From the NCBI GenBank assembly GCA_033283165.1, contig JAWMQL010000008.1, positions 189,830-253,829 of the forward strand: DNA of 64,000 nucleotides, written 5' to 3'. Source of the DNA: JAWMQL01 sp033283165 (GTDB lineage: Bacteria > Pseudomonadota > Gammaproteobacteria > Pseudomonadales > Halieaceae). This document shows positions 8,655-17,863 of the stretch, in pieces. Under the pieces are notes generated by a model that saw only the letters and a list, made by a program, of their open reading frames with translations, was not told the DNA's origin and made no database searches. Both the position numbers and the translations under genes were made by a program. The first letter of the stretch is position 1, and each line of letters begins with the position of its first letter.

Positions 8655-10202
8655 TCAGGGCAGGTCCAGGGTGAAGTCCGGCTGTCGTCGGGACAGGTTG
8701 GGATTGTAGCCGGGATCGCGCTGGATCTCGCGTCGCCACAGGGAGCGAAAAGTCTCCAGCTCGTCACCGCTGGCCGCGGGTTGACGTGCCACTGGCGCGG
8801 CATCCTGCTGGTGGAAGCGGGCGTAGGGCGTCCAGACAGTCCACCGGTCCAGTCCCCGCAGGCGCAGGGCCAGGTCGGTACCCAGCAGGTGAGGGTGCCG
8901 CAGTGCGGGGTTGAATCCCCCGACCTGCTCCAGCACCTCGCGTCGCACTGCCAGGGCCCGGCTGCTGGCAGCGATCACCCGCTGCTCCAGGGCCAGGCGA
9001 CCGAAGTAGCCCTTGCTGTCCGTCGCTGCGCCGGCAAAACCGGGCGCCGGCAGGCCCTGGTCACCGGTACTGGTAAACAGCGGGCCCAGCAGTAGTCTGC
9101 GGTTGATGTCCCACAGGCTGGGGCAGGCCAGGCCGGCCCCGGGTCGCGCCAGCAGCCGGGCCAGGGTGTCCAGGTCTGCGGCGCTTCCCGGCTCAAAGCC
9201 CGCGGGCAACAGGCACAGGTGGTCACCTTTGGCGCGGGCGACGTGGCGGTTGAGTTCCGCGCCAGTGGCGCCGGCAGGGACCCGAATAATGGTCCAGTGC
9301 GGGGGCACAGCGGGAGCGGGCCAGTGCACCCGGTTAAAGATCTTTGCCTGGGGCGGCGAGTCCACCTCAACCTGCAGTCCACAGCGGCCAAGGTGCTGTA
9401 CTACCGCGCGCCGGGCCCGCTTCACGGCCAGTCCCATATTGCCCCTGGCCACCGAGTGCTCGACGATTCGCCAGTGGTACAGCACATCCGGCAGGTGGCG
9501 TACCTGGTTGGGTCGCAATCGCTCCAGCGCGCGCAGCGCCAGATCGTAATCCTGGCTTCCGTCAAAGCCGTCCCGCAGCCCGCCCAGGTTGCGCAGCAGT
9601 GCTGTCTGGTACACGGTCAGGTGATTCAGGTAATTCTGTCCCAGCAGCAGATCGGGGTTCCAGTCCGGCTTGAAAAACGGGTTGCAGCGCCGTCCTTGCT
9701 GGTTCAGGTTATCGGAGTCGCTGTACAGCAGGCGTGCCTCGCTGTGCTCGTGCACTTCCCGCGCAACCAGCAGCAACGCCTGAGGCGGGATCACATCGTC
9801 GTGATCCAGCAGCGCCAGGAACTGCCCCTGGCACTGTGCCAGCCCGTCATTGGTGGCCTGTGCAATACCGCCATTCTCAGAGCGATACAGTGCCTTGATG
9901 CGCTGGTCTTTCTGGCTGAATTCGCGGATCAGGGGCCGGACATGTGTTGTAGTGGAGGCGTCATCCACCAGCACCAGTTCCCAGCGGGTATATATCTGGG
10001 CCAGCAGGGACTCCACCGCTTCGGTCAGGTAGCGGGGGGCGCTGTTGTAACAGGGCATAACAACCGAAATCAGGGGCCAGTCGGGTCCGTAGGCCAGATT
10101 CTCCATCGCCGCCAGGCGCCTCAGCAGTCGTGGTTGCTCCACCTCCGCGATCCAGCGGTGATAATCCTCATCATTGATGTGCCAGTCCGTCCCTGTACTC
10201 AC
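8655..10202 (-). CDS. GT2 glycosyltransferase with long C-terminal region
   Basis: 515 residues from a GTG at 10202, with a GAGAGAG purine run upstream as ribosome site. The GT2 domain starts about residue 43: ISVVMPCYN, LVLVDDAST, a complete LALLDHDD metal motif, and a GSQDYDLALRALE acceptor segment. Unlike its three neighbours this enzyme keeps a canonical DXD-type site. From about residue 290 a second, less recognisable region contains WTIIRVPAGATGAELNRH, LCLLPAGFEPGS and a late GGFNPALRHPHLLGTDLALRLRGL, which looks like a degenerate second GT-A domain. It lies between a GT2 (10 bases upstream) and a sulfotransferase (2 bases downstream), so coupled expression is likely. Confidence 0.8.
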   Translation of the reverse strand: MSTGTDWHINDEDYHRWIAEVEQPRLLRRLAAMENLAYGPDWPLISVVMPCYNSAPRYLTEAVESLLAQIYTRWELVLVDDASTTTHVRPLIREFSQKDQRIKALYRSENGGIAQATNDGLAQCQGQFLALLDHDDVIPPQALLLVAREVHEHSEARLLYSDSDNLNQQGRRCNPFFKPDWNPDLLLGQNYLNHLTVYQTALLRNLGGLRDGFDGSQDYDLALRALERLRPNQVRHLPDVLYHWRIVEHSVARGNMGLAVKRARRAVVQHLGRCGLQVEVDSPPQAKIFNRVHWPAPAVPPHWTIIRVPAGATGAELNRHVARAKGDHLCLLPAGFEPGSAADLDTLARLLARPGAGLACPSLWDINRRLLLGPLFTSTGDQGLPAPGFAGAATDSKGYFGRLALEQRVIAASSRALAVRREVLEQVGGFNPALRHPHLLGTDLALRLRGLDRWTVWTPYARFHQQDAAPVARQPAASGDELETFRSLWRREIQRDPGYNPNLSRRQPDFTLDLP

Positions 10203-10212
10203 GCGGTCTCTC

Positions 10213-11124
10213 TCAACCCGTCAACATCAGTTGGCGGGCGTGTTCGTTGGGCATGTGACCATAATACCTGATTGGATTCTGGCTGACCCGGTAGGGCTTG
10301 CCGCGGACCGCTTCGTATTGGGCCAGGTATTGCTGCCACTGGGCTTTCTGGTCGGCGCGGCTGACATTGGTGCTGGTACCGCCGTGTAGCTGGTGGAAGC
10401 TCGCCTCGCCCAGTAATTGCACGATCTGGCTGTCGGGCAACTCGGTCAGGCGCAGGTACAGGTCGGGTAGCATGATGCCGCCGCCCGGCAGATCAAAGCG
10501 CTCCTCACACCCTCCGATCTCCTCGAACGCCGCCTTGCGCATGAACAGGCAGTTGCTCTCAAACTGGCGCACGAACCAGAACAGCTTCGGGCGGACCCCG
10601 CCGGGTTCAATGCGATAGGGCACGCCGATCTCGAACAGGCGATAGCCGTCCGCGGGCCAGCCGATATCAGCCAGCAGCTGGTCTTCACGCGCCTCGTCAT
10701 AGCCCTCGAACACGGTCTCGAACTGGGGACCCGGTCCGAGGAAGAACGCCATGGTGATCACCAGCGGATTGGCCAGGCTGTCGAACAGGTCCAGGCCATA
10801 GCGCAACACTCCCGGGGTCAGCATATGGGCGCCGTCGACCATCACGGCCAGTACCTCGCCGCGGGCCTGGCTGGCGCCGAAATTGATCGCGTGGGCGGGG
10901 GAGGGTGGCGGGTCCTGCAGGTGGAAATAGCGGATATTGGGTGCCAGGTTAGCAAGCACCTGCGGGGACAGGGGGGCGTCGGACCCGTTCTCCACCACGA
11001 TGATTTCGTAGTCTACAGCCTCAATACCCTGCTGGTAGGCGGGGGCCAGGGCCGCCAGGGAACGGGGCGCGGCCCGGCCCATGTTGTAAACCACGACGAC
11101 AACAGACAGGCGCGGCGCCGTCAT
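10213..11124 (-). CDS. GT2-like glycosyltransferase, paralog 2 (DGAH variant)
   Basis: 303 residues from an ATG at 11124. LSVVVVVYNM and EIIVVENGSD are GT2 hallmarks. The metal site reads VMVDGAHML (D97-G-A-H100), lacking the second acidic residue. It shares PSPAHAINFG, LTPGVL, FESNCLFMR, CEERFDLPGGG and FHQLHGGTSTNVS with the genes at 6851 and 11128. It starts 3 bases after the stop of the 11128 gene and ends 10 bases before the next GT2, so it is part of a tight leftward operon. It was probably generated by local duplication, then diverged. The substrate is not predictable. Confidence 0.78.
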   Translation of the reverse strand: MTAPRLSVVVVVYNMGRAAPRSLAALAPAYQQGIEAVDYEIIVVENGSDAPLSPQVLANLAPNIRYFHLQDPPPSPAHAINFGASQARGEVLAVMVDGAHMLTPGVLRYGLDLFDSLANPLVITMAFFLGPGPQFETVFEGYDEAREDQLLADIGWPADGYRLFEIGVPYRIEPGGVRPKLFWFVRQFESNCLFMRKAAFEEIGGCEERFDLPGGGIMLPDLYLRLTELPDSQIVQLLGEASFHQLHGGTSTNVSRADQKAQWQQYLAQYEAVRGKPYRVSQNPIRYYGHMPNEHARQLMLTG

Positions 11125-11127
11125 CGA

Positions 11128-12099
11128 TCAGGATTCCCCCAGGATGGCCGCCCGCAGGTCCTCTGGAATCGGCTTGTTGGGCTTGCCGCGATTGCGCAGG
11201 TGAATCTTGGAGTGCCGGGTCGGCAGGTGCCCCAGGTATTGCACATCCTTGGGGCTGACATCGAATTCCTTGCACCGGATGGCTTCGTACTGGGCCTTGT
11301 ATCCCAGCACCTTGGCATCCCTTTCCTGCGGACTGACGTTGGTGGTGGTGCCGCCGTGGAACTGGTGAAAACTGCCCTCACCAATCAGTTGCACGACCTG
11401 CGTAGCCGGATGCTCCGCGGCCTCGCGGTACAGGTCCAGGTTGAGGAATCCCCCGCCAGGCAGGTCGAAACGTTCGTTGGCCCCGCCGATATCGTGGAAT
11501 ATCTCGCGCCGCATGAACAGGCAGTTGCTCTCTATCATGCGGTTGAACCAGCCGATCTTTGGCACATGACCCTGCTGTGGTGAACCGACCTCGAACAGGC
11601 GATAGCCGTCCTCAGGCCAGTTGATCTGCTGCATCAGGCCGTCTTCCACCTGCTGGTTATAGCCCTCCAGCACGGTATCGTTCTGGTCGCCCGGCCCCAT
11701 GAAGAAGCAACGCGTCATCACCACGGGGCTCGGGTAGGCGCGAAAGGCCGCCAGGGCGTAACTGAGCACGCCGGGAGACAACAGGTGCGCGCCGTCGATC
11801 ATCAGGCAGAGGACCTCGCCAGTGGACTGCACCATGCCGTAGTTCAGGGCATAGGCCGGTGACGGCGGCGGGTCCTCGAGGTAGTGGTACCGGCAGTGGC
11901 CCGGCAGCGTATCGAGGAAGCCGGGATCGGGGCGCTGCGAGGAGCCGTTGTCGACCACCAGCACTTCATAGTCCATGTCCTCCGCGCCCACCTGGTAATC
12001 GGGCGCCAGGCTCTGCAGGGTTCGCGGGATTTCCCGGTGCATGTTATGGGCCACCAGGATGACGGAAAGTTTCACGTTGGGGGTCTCCCGCACTGCCAC
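11128..12099 (-). CDS. GT2-like glycosyltransferase, paralog 3 (DGAH variant)
   Basis: 323 residues from a GTG at 12099; no ATG fits in frame nearby. LSVILVAHNM and VLVVDNGSS mark the GT2 nucleotide-binding half. The metal site is LMIDGAHLLSPG (D102-G-A-H105). It shares PSPAYALNYG, IESNCLFMRR, NERFDLPGGG and FHQFHGGTTTNVS with its two paralogs. The C-terminal tail is basic (HLRNRGKPNKPIPEDLR). It is separated by 37 bases from the upstream sulfotransferase gene and is followed after 3 bases by paralog 2. The conserved FHQ-HGG block near the C terminus in all three suggests a shared acceptor or active-site feature. Confidence 0.78.
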   Translation of the reverse strand: MAVRETPNVKLSVILVAHNMHREIPRTLQSLAPDYQVGAEDMDYEVLVVDNGSSQRPDPGFLDTLPGHCRYHYLEDPPPSPAYALNYGMVQSTGEVLCLMIDGAHLLSPGVLSYALAAFRAYPSPVVMTRCFFMGPGDQNDTVLEGYNQQVEDGLMQQINWPEDGYRLFEVGSPQQGHVPKIGWFNRMIESNCLFMRREIFHDIGGANERFDLPGGGFLNLDLYREAAEHPATQVVQLIGEGSFHQFHGGTTTNVSPQERDAKVLGYKAQYEAIRCKEFDVSPKDVQYLGHLPTRHSKIHLRNRGKPNKPIPEDLRAAILGES

Positions 12100-12136
12100 T
12101 CGAATCAGGGTTTAAGCGCATTGTAACCCCGGCCAC

Positions 12137-12949
12137 TCAGGGGGTATATCCCAGGGCGGCCAGGCGCTCCAGCTGCTGCGCCGTAAAGTCGCCACGCCAG
12201 TCCCGCTGCCGGTAGCGGCCCGCGGAGGCGGGTGTCCGGACCAGTCCAGCCAGTGCTTCCCGTGACGCGGCTGGCAGTTGCAGGTTCAGGAAAGACAGGA
12301 TGCGGTCCAGTTCTGCAAGCGGCGCGTGGCAAAGGTCCTCGAAGCGCACTACCAGCAGCCGTCCGGGCAGGTGCCGCCCGGCATCCTCCAGTGCTTTTTC
12401 GTTGGCTGTCAGCCAGTACTCCAGCATGGATTGCGGATGCACCCTGCCCTCGTCCTGCAAGCGCAGTTCCAGCCCGAGGCGCCCGGCCCAATTCCTGGCC
12501 TGGTTCTGGTTGCCCGAATAAGCCATATCCAGTCCGTGGCGGACCAGGTGCAGGTACTGGAAGCCCGGGAAAAAGCCGCCCAGTTCAGCCAGCCAGTGAA
12601 AGGTTCCCGGCACCTTCCAGCCGGCCCGGCCAGCCAGGCCCAGGTTGGTCCGTCGTTGCAACAACAGTCGTTCGAAGGCCTGTAGCGTGTTACATACCAG
12701 CGCCTCGCGGCCGTGGCGGGCGATCATGTCGGGGTGCAACAGTTTCCGCCACGGCGGCCATTCGTAGGCGTCCCCGGCGCGATTGAGTGGCGAAGCCATG
12801 GCCACGCCGGCATCGGCCAGTATCTGCTGCAGCAGGCGGGTGGCGCTGCCTCCCACCGCACCTACCCCGATCGGGTCGGTCAGTTCGGATGCCTGGCTCG
12901 GCCCCTGGGCCAGTCGGCCCTCCATGATCTCCTGGTATGCTGACAGCAT
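12137..12949 (-). CDS. sulfotransferase-like protein (GGSATR loop variant)
   Basis: 270 residues from an ATG at 12949. The fold markers are there: GAVGGSATRLLQQIL near residue 31 in the position of the 5'-PSB loop, GWKVPGTFHWLAEL, YLHLVRHGLDMAYSGNQ (3'-PB block with Arg and Ser) and LLVVRFEDLC. The loop has GGSAT rather than the usual R/K-S-G-T, so the normal Lys/Arg before the Ser is missing; PAPS binding may be altered or the protein may not be a sulfotransferase in activity. It is the first gene of the leftward block and its promoter should lie in 12950-13011. The acceptor is unknown. Confidence 0.65.
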   Translation of the reverse strand: MLSAYQEIMEGRLAQGPSQASELTDPIGVGAVGGSATRLLQQILADAGVAMASPLNRAGDAYEWPPWRKLLHPDMIARHGREALVCNTLQAFERLLLQRRTNLGLAGRAGWKVPGTFHWLAELGGFFPGFQYLHLVRHGLDMAYSGNQNQARNWAGRLGLELRLQDEGRVHPQSMLEYWLTANEKALEDAGRHLPGRLLVVRFEDLCHAPLAELDRILSFLNLQLPAASREALAGLVRTPASAGRYRQRDWRGDFTAQQLERLAALGYTP

Positions 12950-13011
12950 GGGTGTCGGTAACGCCTGGTCAGTCTCGGTACGGCGGGGGCGCTATGATAG
13001 CCTGCCCGGCG

Positions 13012-13332
13012 TCAGGGCAGCCAGCGAAACCGTTGCAGACATACTGTTTTCCGGTCGCTGAATACGATCCCCTCTGCCTCGAGGCGGCTCCTTTGGGTAT
13101 ACTCTCCGGCTGAACCTTCGGGGAGTGAAATTCTGCCGCTGGCATTGATGACGCGGTGCCAGGGGATACGGGTATCCGCGGGAAGGACACGCAGGGCGCG
13201 TCCCACCCGGCGGGCGGCCCCGGGCAGGCCGGCCAGCCGCGCCACGTCGCCGTACGTGGAGACCCTGCCCGCGGGGATTGCGGCCACCACCTGCCAGATC
13301 CGATGGTTCAGATCCGGTTCCTGATGTGTCAC
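13012..13332 (-). CDS. alkyltransferase-like protein (ATL), MGMT-family DNA-lesion sensor
   Basis: About 106 residues, matching the C-terminal DNA-binding domain of O6-alkylguanine-DNA alkyltransferase: RIWQVVAAIPAGRVSTYGDVARLAG, then GRALRVLP, then IPWHRVINASGRI. The catalytic PCHRV Cys of true methyltransferases is replaced by Trp (PWHRV), the defining change of ATL proteins. ATLs bind O6-alkylguanine without removing the alkyl group and pass the lesion to nucleotide-excision repair. I prefer the GTG at 13332, since a G-rich run lies about 9 bases upstream; a TTG at 13338 would add two residues. It is divergent from the DUF481 gene with about 30 bases between starts. Confidence 0.85.
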   Translation of the reverse strand: MTHQEPDLNHRIWQVVAAIPAGRVSTYGDVARLAGLPGAARRVGRALRVLPADTRIPWHRVINASGRISLPEGSAGEYTQRSRLEAEGIVFSDRKTVCLQRFRWLP

Positions 13333-13361
13333 TGACAATTGCCCCCCGGGCCCTGACTTAA

Positions 13362-14399
13362 ATGATGCAAAATCCTGTTAGCCAATCCCTGTTTGCCCGT
13401 GGCCTGTTGCTCGCCAGCTGGTTGCTACTGGCGCCGTTTGCGGCAGCCGACCGTATTCACTTTACCGACGGCGAGTCTATCACCGGCTCCCTGGTGGGCA
13501 TAGAAGATGGCAAGGTGCGCTGGGCATCGGCTATCCTGGGTGAACTCCTGATAGAACAGCATCACGTGGAGTGGATTGAATCCGGGGTTCGGCACGATCT
13601 CAAGACCACCGCCAGGGAACTGAGCAACTGCTGGATGTTCGTCCAGAACGGGCGCCAGTTATTGCACTGTGACCAGGGCGTACAATCCCTCGGAGACTGG
13701 AAGCTGGTGATCAGCGCCGGTGAAACCCTGATTGGCCCGCCCGCGTTGATCCAGAAGGGCAGCGTGGTGGTGGCGGCCGAGGATGCCAGCGGCAACAACA
13801 ATATCACCAAGTACAACGTCGACGCCCGTACCGAGCTGCGCTACATCGATACCCGTCACACGATCGCCGTGCGTTACCAGGAAGAGAGTGCCGAGCGGGC
13901 CACCACCCGCAATATGTGGCGTACCGGTTACCAGTACGATCAGTTTGTCACCGAGCAGTGGTTCCTGACCGGTAACGCCTTTTACGAGGAGGACGAATTC
14001 AAGGAACTGGACCAGCGCGCCTCCGCCGGTGCGGGTATGGGCTACCAGTTCCTGGAAACCAGTTACTTCAACCTGCTGGGCAAAGGCAGTCTGAACTACG
14101 TGGACGAACAGTTCAGGAACGGCGATCGGCGCCAGACGCCGGCCTTCCTGTGGAACCTGGATTTTTCCTGGATATTCAATGAGCAGGGCATGGAGTTGTA
14201 CCACCGGCATGCCATGTTGCAGGCGTTCAACGACGGCAGTGACTACGAACTCACCACCGTGACCGGTTTCAAATACCCGGTGAACGGTCATTTCAGCTCG
14301 GTTATCCAGCTGGAGTACGATTACGACAACCTGCCGGCGGCGGACGCGGTCGAAAAGCGGGACCAGAAGTGGTCCATCGGCATCAATTACGACTGGTAG
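13362..14399 (+). CDS. DUF481-family outer-membrane protein
   Basis: 345 residues. An N-terminal signal peptide is clear: a short start, a hydrophobic core (LLLASWLLLAPFAAA) and a likely cleavage after AAA or AAD. A soluble part follows (DRIHFTDGESITGSLVGIEDGKVRW). From about residue 145 there are alternating aromatic/polar beta strands (TELRYIDT, AVRYQEES, WRTGYQYD, WFLTGNAFYEEDEF) to the C terminus IGINYDW, which ends in an aromatic residue as outer-membrane barrels do. This matches DUF481 (YdiY-like) proteins, whose function is poorly known. It is followed by fxsA after 57 bases. Confidence 0.75.
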   Translation: MMQNPVSQSLFARGLLLASWLLLAPFAAADRIHFTDGESITGSLVGIEDGKVRWASAILGELLIEQHHVEWIESGVRHDLKTTARELSNCWMFVQNGRQLLHCDQGVQSLGDWKLVISAGETLIGPPALIQKGSVVVAAEDASGNNNITKYNVDARTELRYIDTRHTIAVRYQEESAERATTRNMWRTGYQYDQFVTEQWFLTGNAFYEEDEFKELDQRASAGAGMGYQFLETSYFNLLGKGSLNYVDEQFRNGDRRQTPAFLWNLDFSWIFNEQGMELYHRHAMLQAFNDGSDYELTTVTGFKYPVNGHFSSVIQLEYDYDNLPAADAVEKRDQKWSIGINYDW

Positions 14400-14456
14400 T
14401 TCCCGCCGGCTTGCAATGCTGCCATCGGCCCCCATATCAGTGGGGAGGAAAATACT

Positions 14457-14870
14457 ATGCGCTTCATCCTGATGCTCCTGCCCTGGCTGGAGCTGGCGAC
14501 CCTGATCAAGCTGGGTATGGAAACCAGCATCCTTACCGCCCTGTTGTATGTGTTCGCAACCCTGGTAATCGGTATCCTGTTGCTGCAGCGGCAGGGAATG
14601 GGAATGATCGAGCGCCTGCGGCAGGCCCAGGCAGGGCGCATCCTGGGCCCGGACCTGCTGCTGGACGACATGGCGGTCAGTCTCGCCGCCCTGCTGTTGA
14701 TGTTTCCCGGCCTGATCTCCGATTGCGCCGCCCTGCTGGTCCTGATCGGCCCCCTGCGACGGCGGCTCGCCCGCTGGTGGCGCGGTCCCCAGCCGGAACC
14801 TTACCGCCCGGAGCAGGATCGTGGCAGCCATACCACCATCGAGGGCGATTACCGCAGGCTGGACGATTAG
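14457..14870 (+). CDS. fxsA: FxsA family membrane protein
   Basis: 137 residues with an AGTGGGGAGGAAA-type ribosome site before ATG. The start FILMLLPWLELATLIKLG is the typical FxsA opening, followed by transmembrane segments around residues 25-45 and 72-100 (LAALLLMFPGLISDCAALLVLIGP) and a hydrophilic tail. E. coli FxsA is an inner-membrane protein whose overproduction suppresses F exclusion of phage T7; its native role is unclear. It stands immediately upstream of groES, a gene order common in Gammaproteobacteria, but a separate groES promoter region follows its stop. Confidence 0.88.
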   Translation: MRFILMLLPWLELATLIKLGMETSILTALLYVFATLVIGILLLQRQGMGMIERLRQAQAGRILGPDLLLDDMAVSLAALLLMFPGLISDCAALLVLIGPLRRRLARWWRGPQPEPYRPEQDRGSHTTIEGDYRRLDD

Positions 14871-14943
14871 ATATTCCATAAGTTATTGATATCACACAAT
14901 TAATCATCTCCGGCCCTGCGTCCACGCCAGCCCGGCCACGCAC

Positions 14944-14971
14944 TTGACTCACCCGCTTGCCTGACTAGAAT
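14944..14971 (+). promoter_or_regulatory. candidate sigma-70 promoter of groESL
   Basis: TTGACT (14944-14949) and TAGAAT (14966-14971) are separated by 16 bases, close to the housekeeping consensus. The last base of the -10 box is the first base of the CIRCE operator, so HrcA bound there would block this promoter. Confidence 0.6.
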
Positions 14972-14997
14972 TAGCACTCTCTTAAAAAGAGTGCTAA
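14971..14997. promoter_or_regulatory. CIRCE operator (HrcA binding site)
   Basis: A perfect inverted repeat TTAGCACTC - 9 bases - GAGTGCTAA, identical to the CIRCE consensus bound by the heat-shock repressor HrcA. It touches the -10 box of the upstream sigma-70-like promoter and lies 6 bases upstream of the -35 box of the sigma-32 promoter. hrcA itself is not in this window. Confidence 0.95.
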
Positions 14998-15003
14998 TTC
15001 GGG

Positions 15004-15029
15004 CTTGAAATATATTTTCTCGCCCCCAT
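15004..15029 (+). promoter_or_regulatory. sigma-32 heat-shock promoter of groESL
   Basis: CTTGAAA (15004-15010), 13 bases, then CCCCAT (15024-15029): an exact match to the E. coli sigma-32 (RpoH) promoter consensus. The start of transcription would be near 15037, giving a leader of about 50 bases to groES. An imperfect stem (GACCC...GGGTC, 15031-15058) lies in that leader. Confidence 0.85.
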
Positions 15030-15087
15030 AGACCCAGCAGTCCCCTGTTGGGGGTCGTCTTAATAATGCAAGTGGAGAGTAATACCA

Positions 15088-15378
15088 ATGAACATCCGTC
15101 CGCTGTACGACCGCGTGGTCGTTCGTCGCAAGGAAGAGGAAGAGACCACTGCCGGAGGCATCGTCCTGCCCGGCTCTGCCAAGGAAAAGCCCAACCAGGG
15201 TGAGGTAGTTGCAGTCGGTCAGGGTAAGGCCCTGGACAACGGCGAAATCCGCCCGCTGGCTGTCAAGGTCGGCGACAAGGTGGTTTTCGGCCAGTACGCC
15301 GGCAGCAATACCATCGAGGTCGATGGTGAAGAACTGATCATCATGGGCGAGAGCGAAATCTTCGCCGTCATCGAGTAA
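15088..15378 (+). CDS. groES: co-chaperonin GroES
   Basis: 96 residues, the usual GroES length. It starts MNIRPLYDRVVVRR and contains the mobile loop region EETTAGGIVLPGSAKEKP, the VGDKVVFGQYAG segment and the final EIFAVIE. GroES caps the GroEL ring and drives ATP-dependent folding in the cytoplasm. A GGAGAGTAAT ribosome site lies about 10 bases before ATG. groEL follows after 46 bases on the same strand with no terminator between, so the two are cotranscribed from the CIRCE and sigma-32 controlled promoters. Confidence 0.98.
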   Translation: MNIRPLYDRVVVRRKEEEETTAGGIVLPGSAKEKPNQGEVVAVGQGKALDNGEIRPLAVKVGDKVVFGQYAGSNTIEVDGEELIIMGESEIFAVIE

Positions 15379-15424
15379 GACCGACCGCCCCAACCGTAAC
15401 CGAATAGAGTAAGGATCAAGAATC

Positions 15425-17068
<1,644 letters not shown>

Positions 17069-17088
17069 GGCGGTCCCGCGTCGTATCG

Positions 17089-17120
17089 AAAACCCCACCA
17101 GCACGGTGGGGTTTTTTTTT
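17089..17120 (+). terminator. intrinsic terminator of groESL
   Basis: CCCCACC (17093-17099), loop AGCAC, GGTGGGG (17105-17111), followed by nine T residues and flanked by A residues on the left arm. This is a textbook rho-independent terminator. Confidence 0.95.
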
Positions 17121-17188
17121 GCCGGCTAATCCGGTGTACAATGGGAGCGGTTCAGTGGTAACCGCTATAACTAAAAGGGGAAAGAGCA

Positions 17189-17809
17189 ATGATTCTCGAG
17201 TTTATCTTCAGGTGGGCGCACGTCCTGTTCGGCATCGTCTGGATCGGCATGCTGTATTACTTCAACTTTGTTCAGACCGAGTACTTCAAGGAAGCAGAGG
17301 CGGACGCCAAGGCCGACGCCATCAAGAAACTGGCACCGCGAGCCCTGTGGTGGTTCCGCTGGGGAGCGATGTTTACTTTCCTCACCGGTCTGGTGCTGTT
17401 GCACTTTATCGGCGCCATGAATAACTTCGTGGGCGGTGCACTGATCTGGATCGGCGCCCTGGCGGGTACGTTCATGTTCCTTAACGTGTGGCTCATCATC
17501 TGGCCCAAGCAGCAGATCGTATTGGGAATGAAAGAGGGCGACGGCCCCTCTGCGGCCGCCAAGGCCGGCCTGGCTTCGCGTACCAACACCCTGTTTTCCG
17601 GTCCCATGCTGCTGGGAATGCTGGGATCCAAGCACCTGTACATCGCCGACATCAGCACCGTCGGTCTGGGCGCCTGCCTGGCCCTGATCGTGCTGCTGGA
17701 ACTCAACGCGCTGTTTGGCAAGACCGGACCGATGACTTCTGTAAGAGGGGTGATTCACTGCAGCATCGCGCTGGCCGCGATCATCTGGGCCCTGCTGGCC
17801 TTCCTGTAA
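17189..17809 (+). CDS. urate-oxidase-N (PuuD membrane domain) family protein
   Basis: 206 residues with a ribosome site AAAGGGGAAAGAGCA just before ATG. It starts ILEFIFRWAHVLFGIVWIGMLYYFNFVQ, with His and aromatic residues in the first helix, then LWWFRWGAMFTFLTGLVLL, FMFLNVWLIIWPKQQ and two or three further helices. This pattern matches the Urate_ox_N domain, the membrane half of PuuD-type urate hydroxylase. PuuD proteins usually continue into a C-terminal cytochrome c domain; here the protein stops after the membrane part and has no CxxCH. It is flanked by terminators on both sides, so it is monocistronic. It may need a separate cytochrome partner or have another function. Confidence 0.75.
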   Translation: MILEFIFRWAHVLFGIVWIGMLYYFNFVQTEYFKEAEADAKADAIKKLAPRALWWFRWGAMFTFLTGLVLLHFIGAMNNFVGGALIWIGALAGTFMFLNVWLIIWPKQQIVLGMKEGDGPSAAAKAGLASRTNTLFSGPMLLGMLGSKHLYIADISTVGLGACLALIVLLELNALFGKTGPMTSVRGVIHCSIALAAIIWALLAFL

Positions 17810-17828
17810 CGACAGGCCTCAGCGTTAG

Positions 17829-17855
17829 AAAGCCGGGCCCCGTCCCGGCTTTTTT
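17829..17855 (+). terminator. intrinsic terminator
   Basis: AGCCGGG (17831-17837), 6-base loop, CCCGGCT (17844-17850) and a T run. It ends the transcript of the urate-oxidase-N family gene. Confidence 0.9.
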
Positions 17856-17863
17856 GAATAAGA

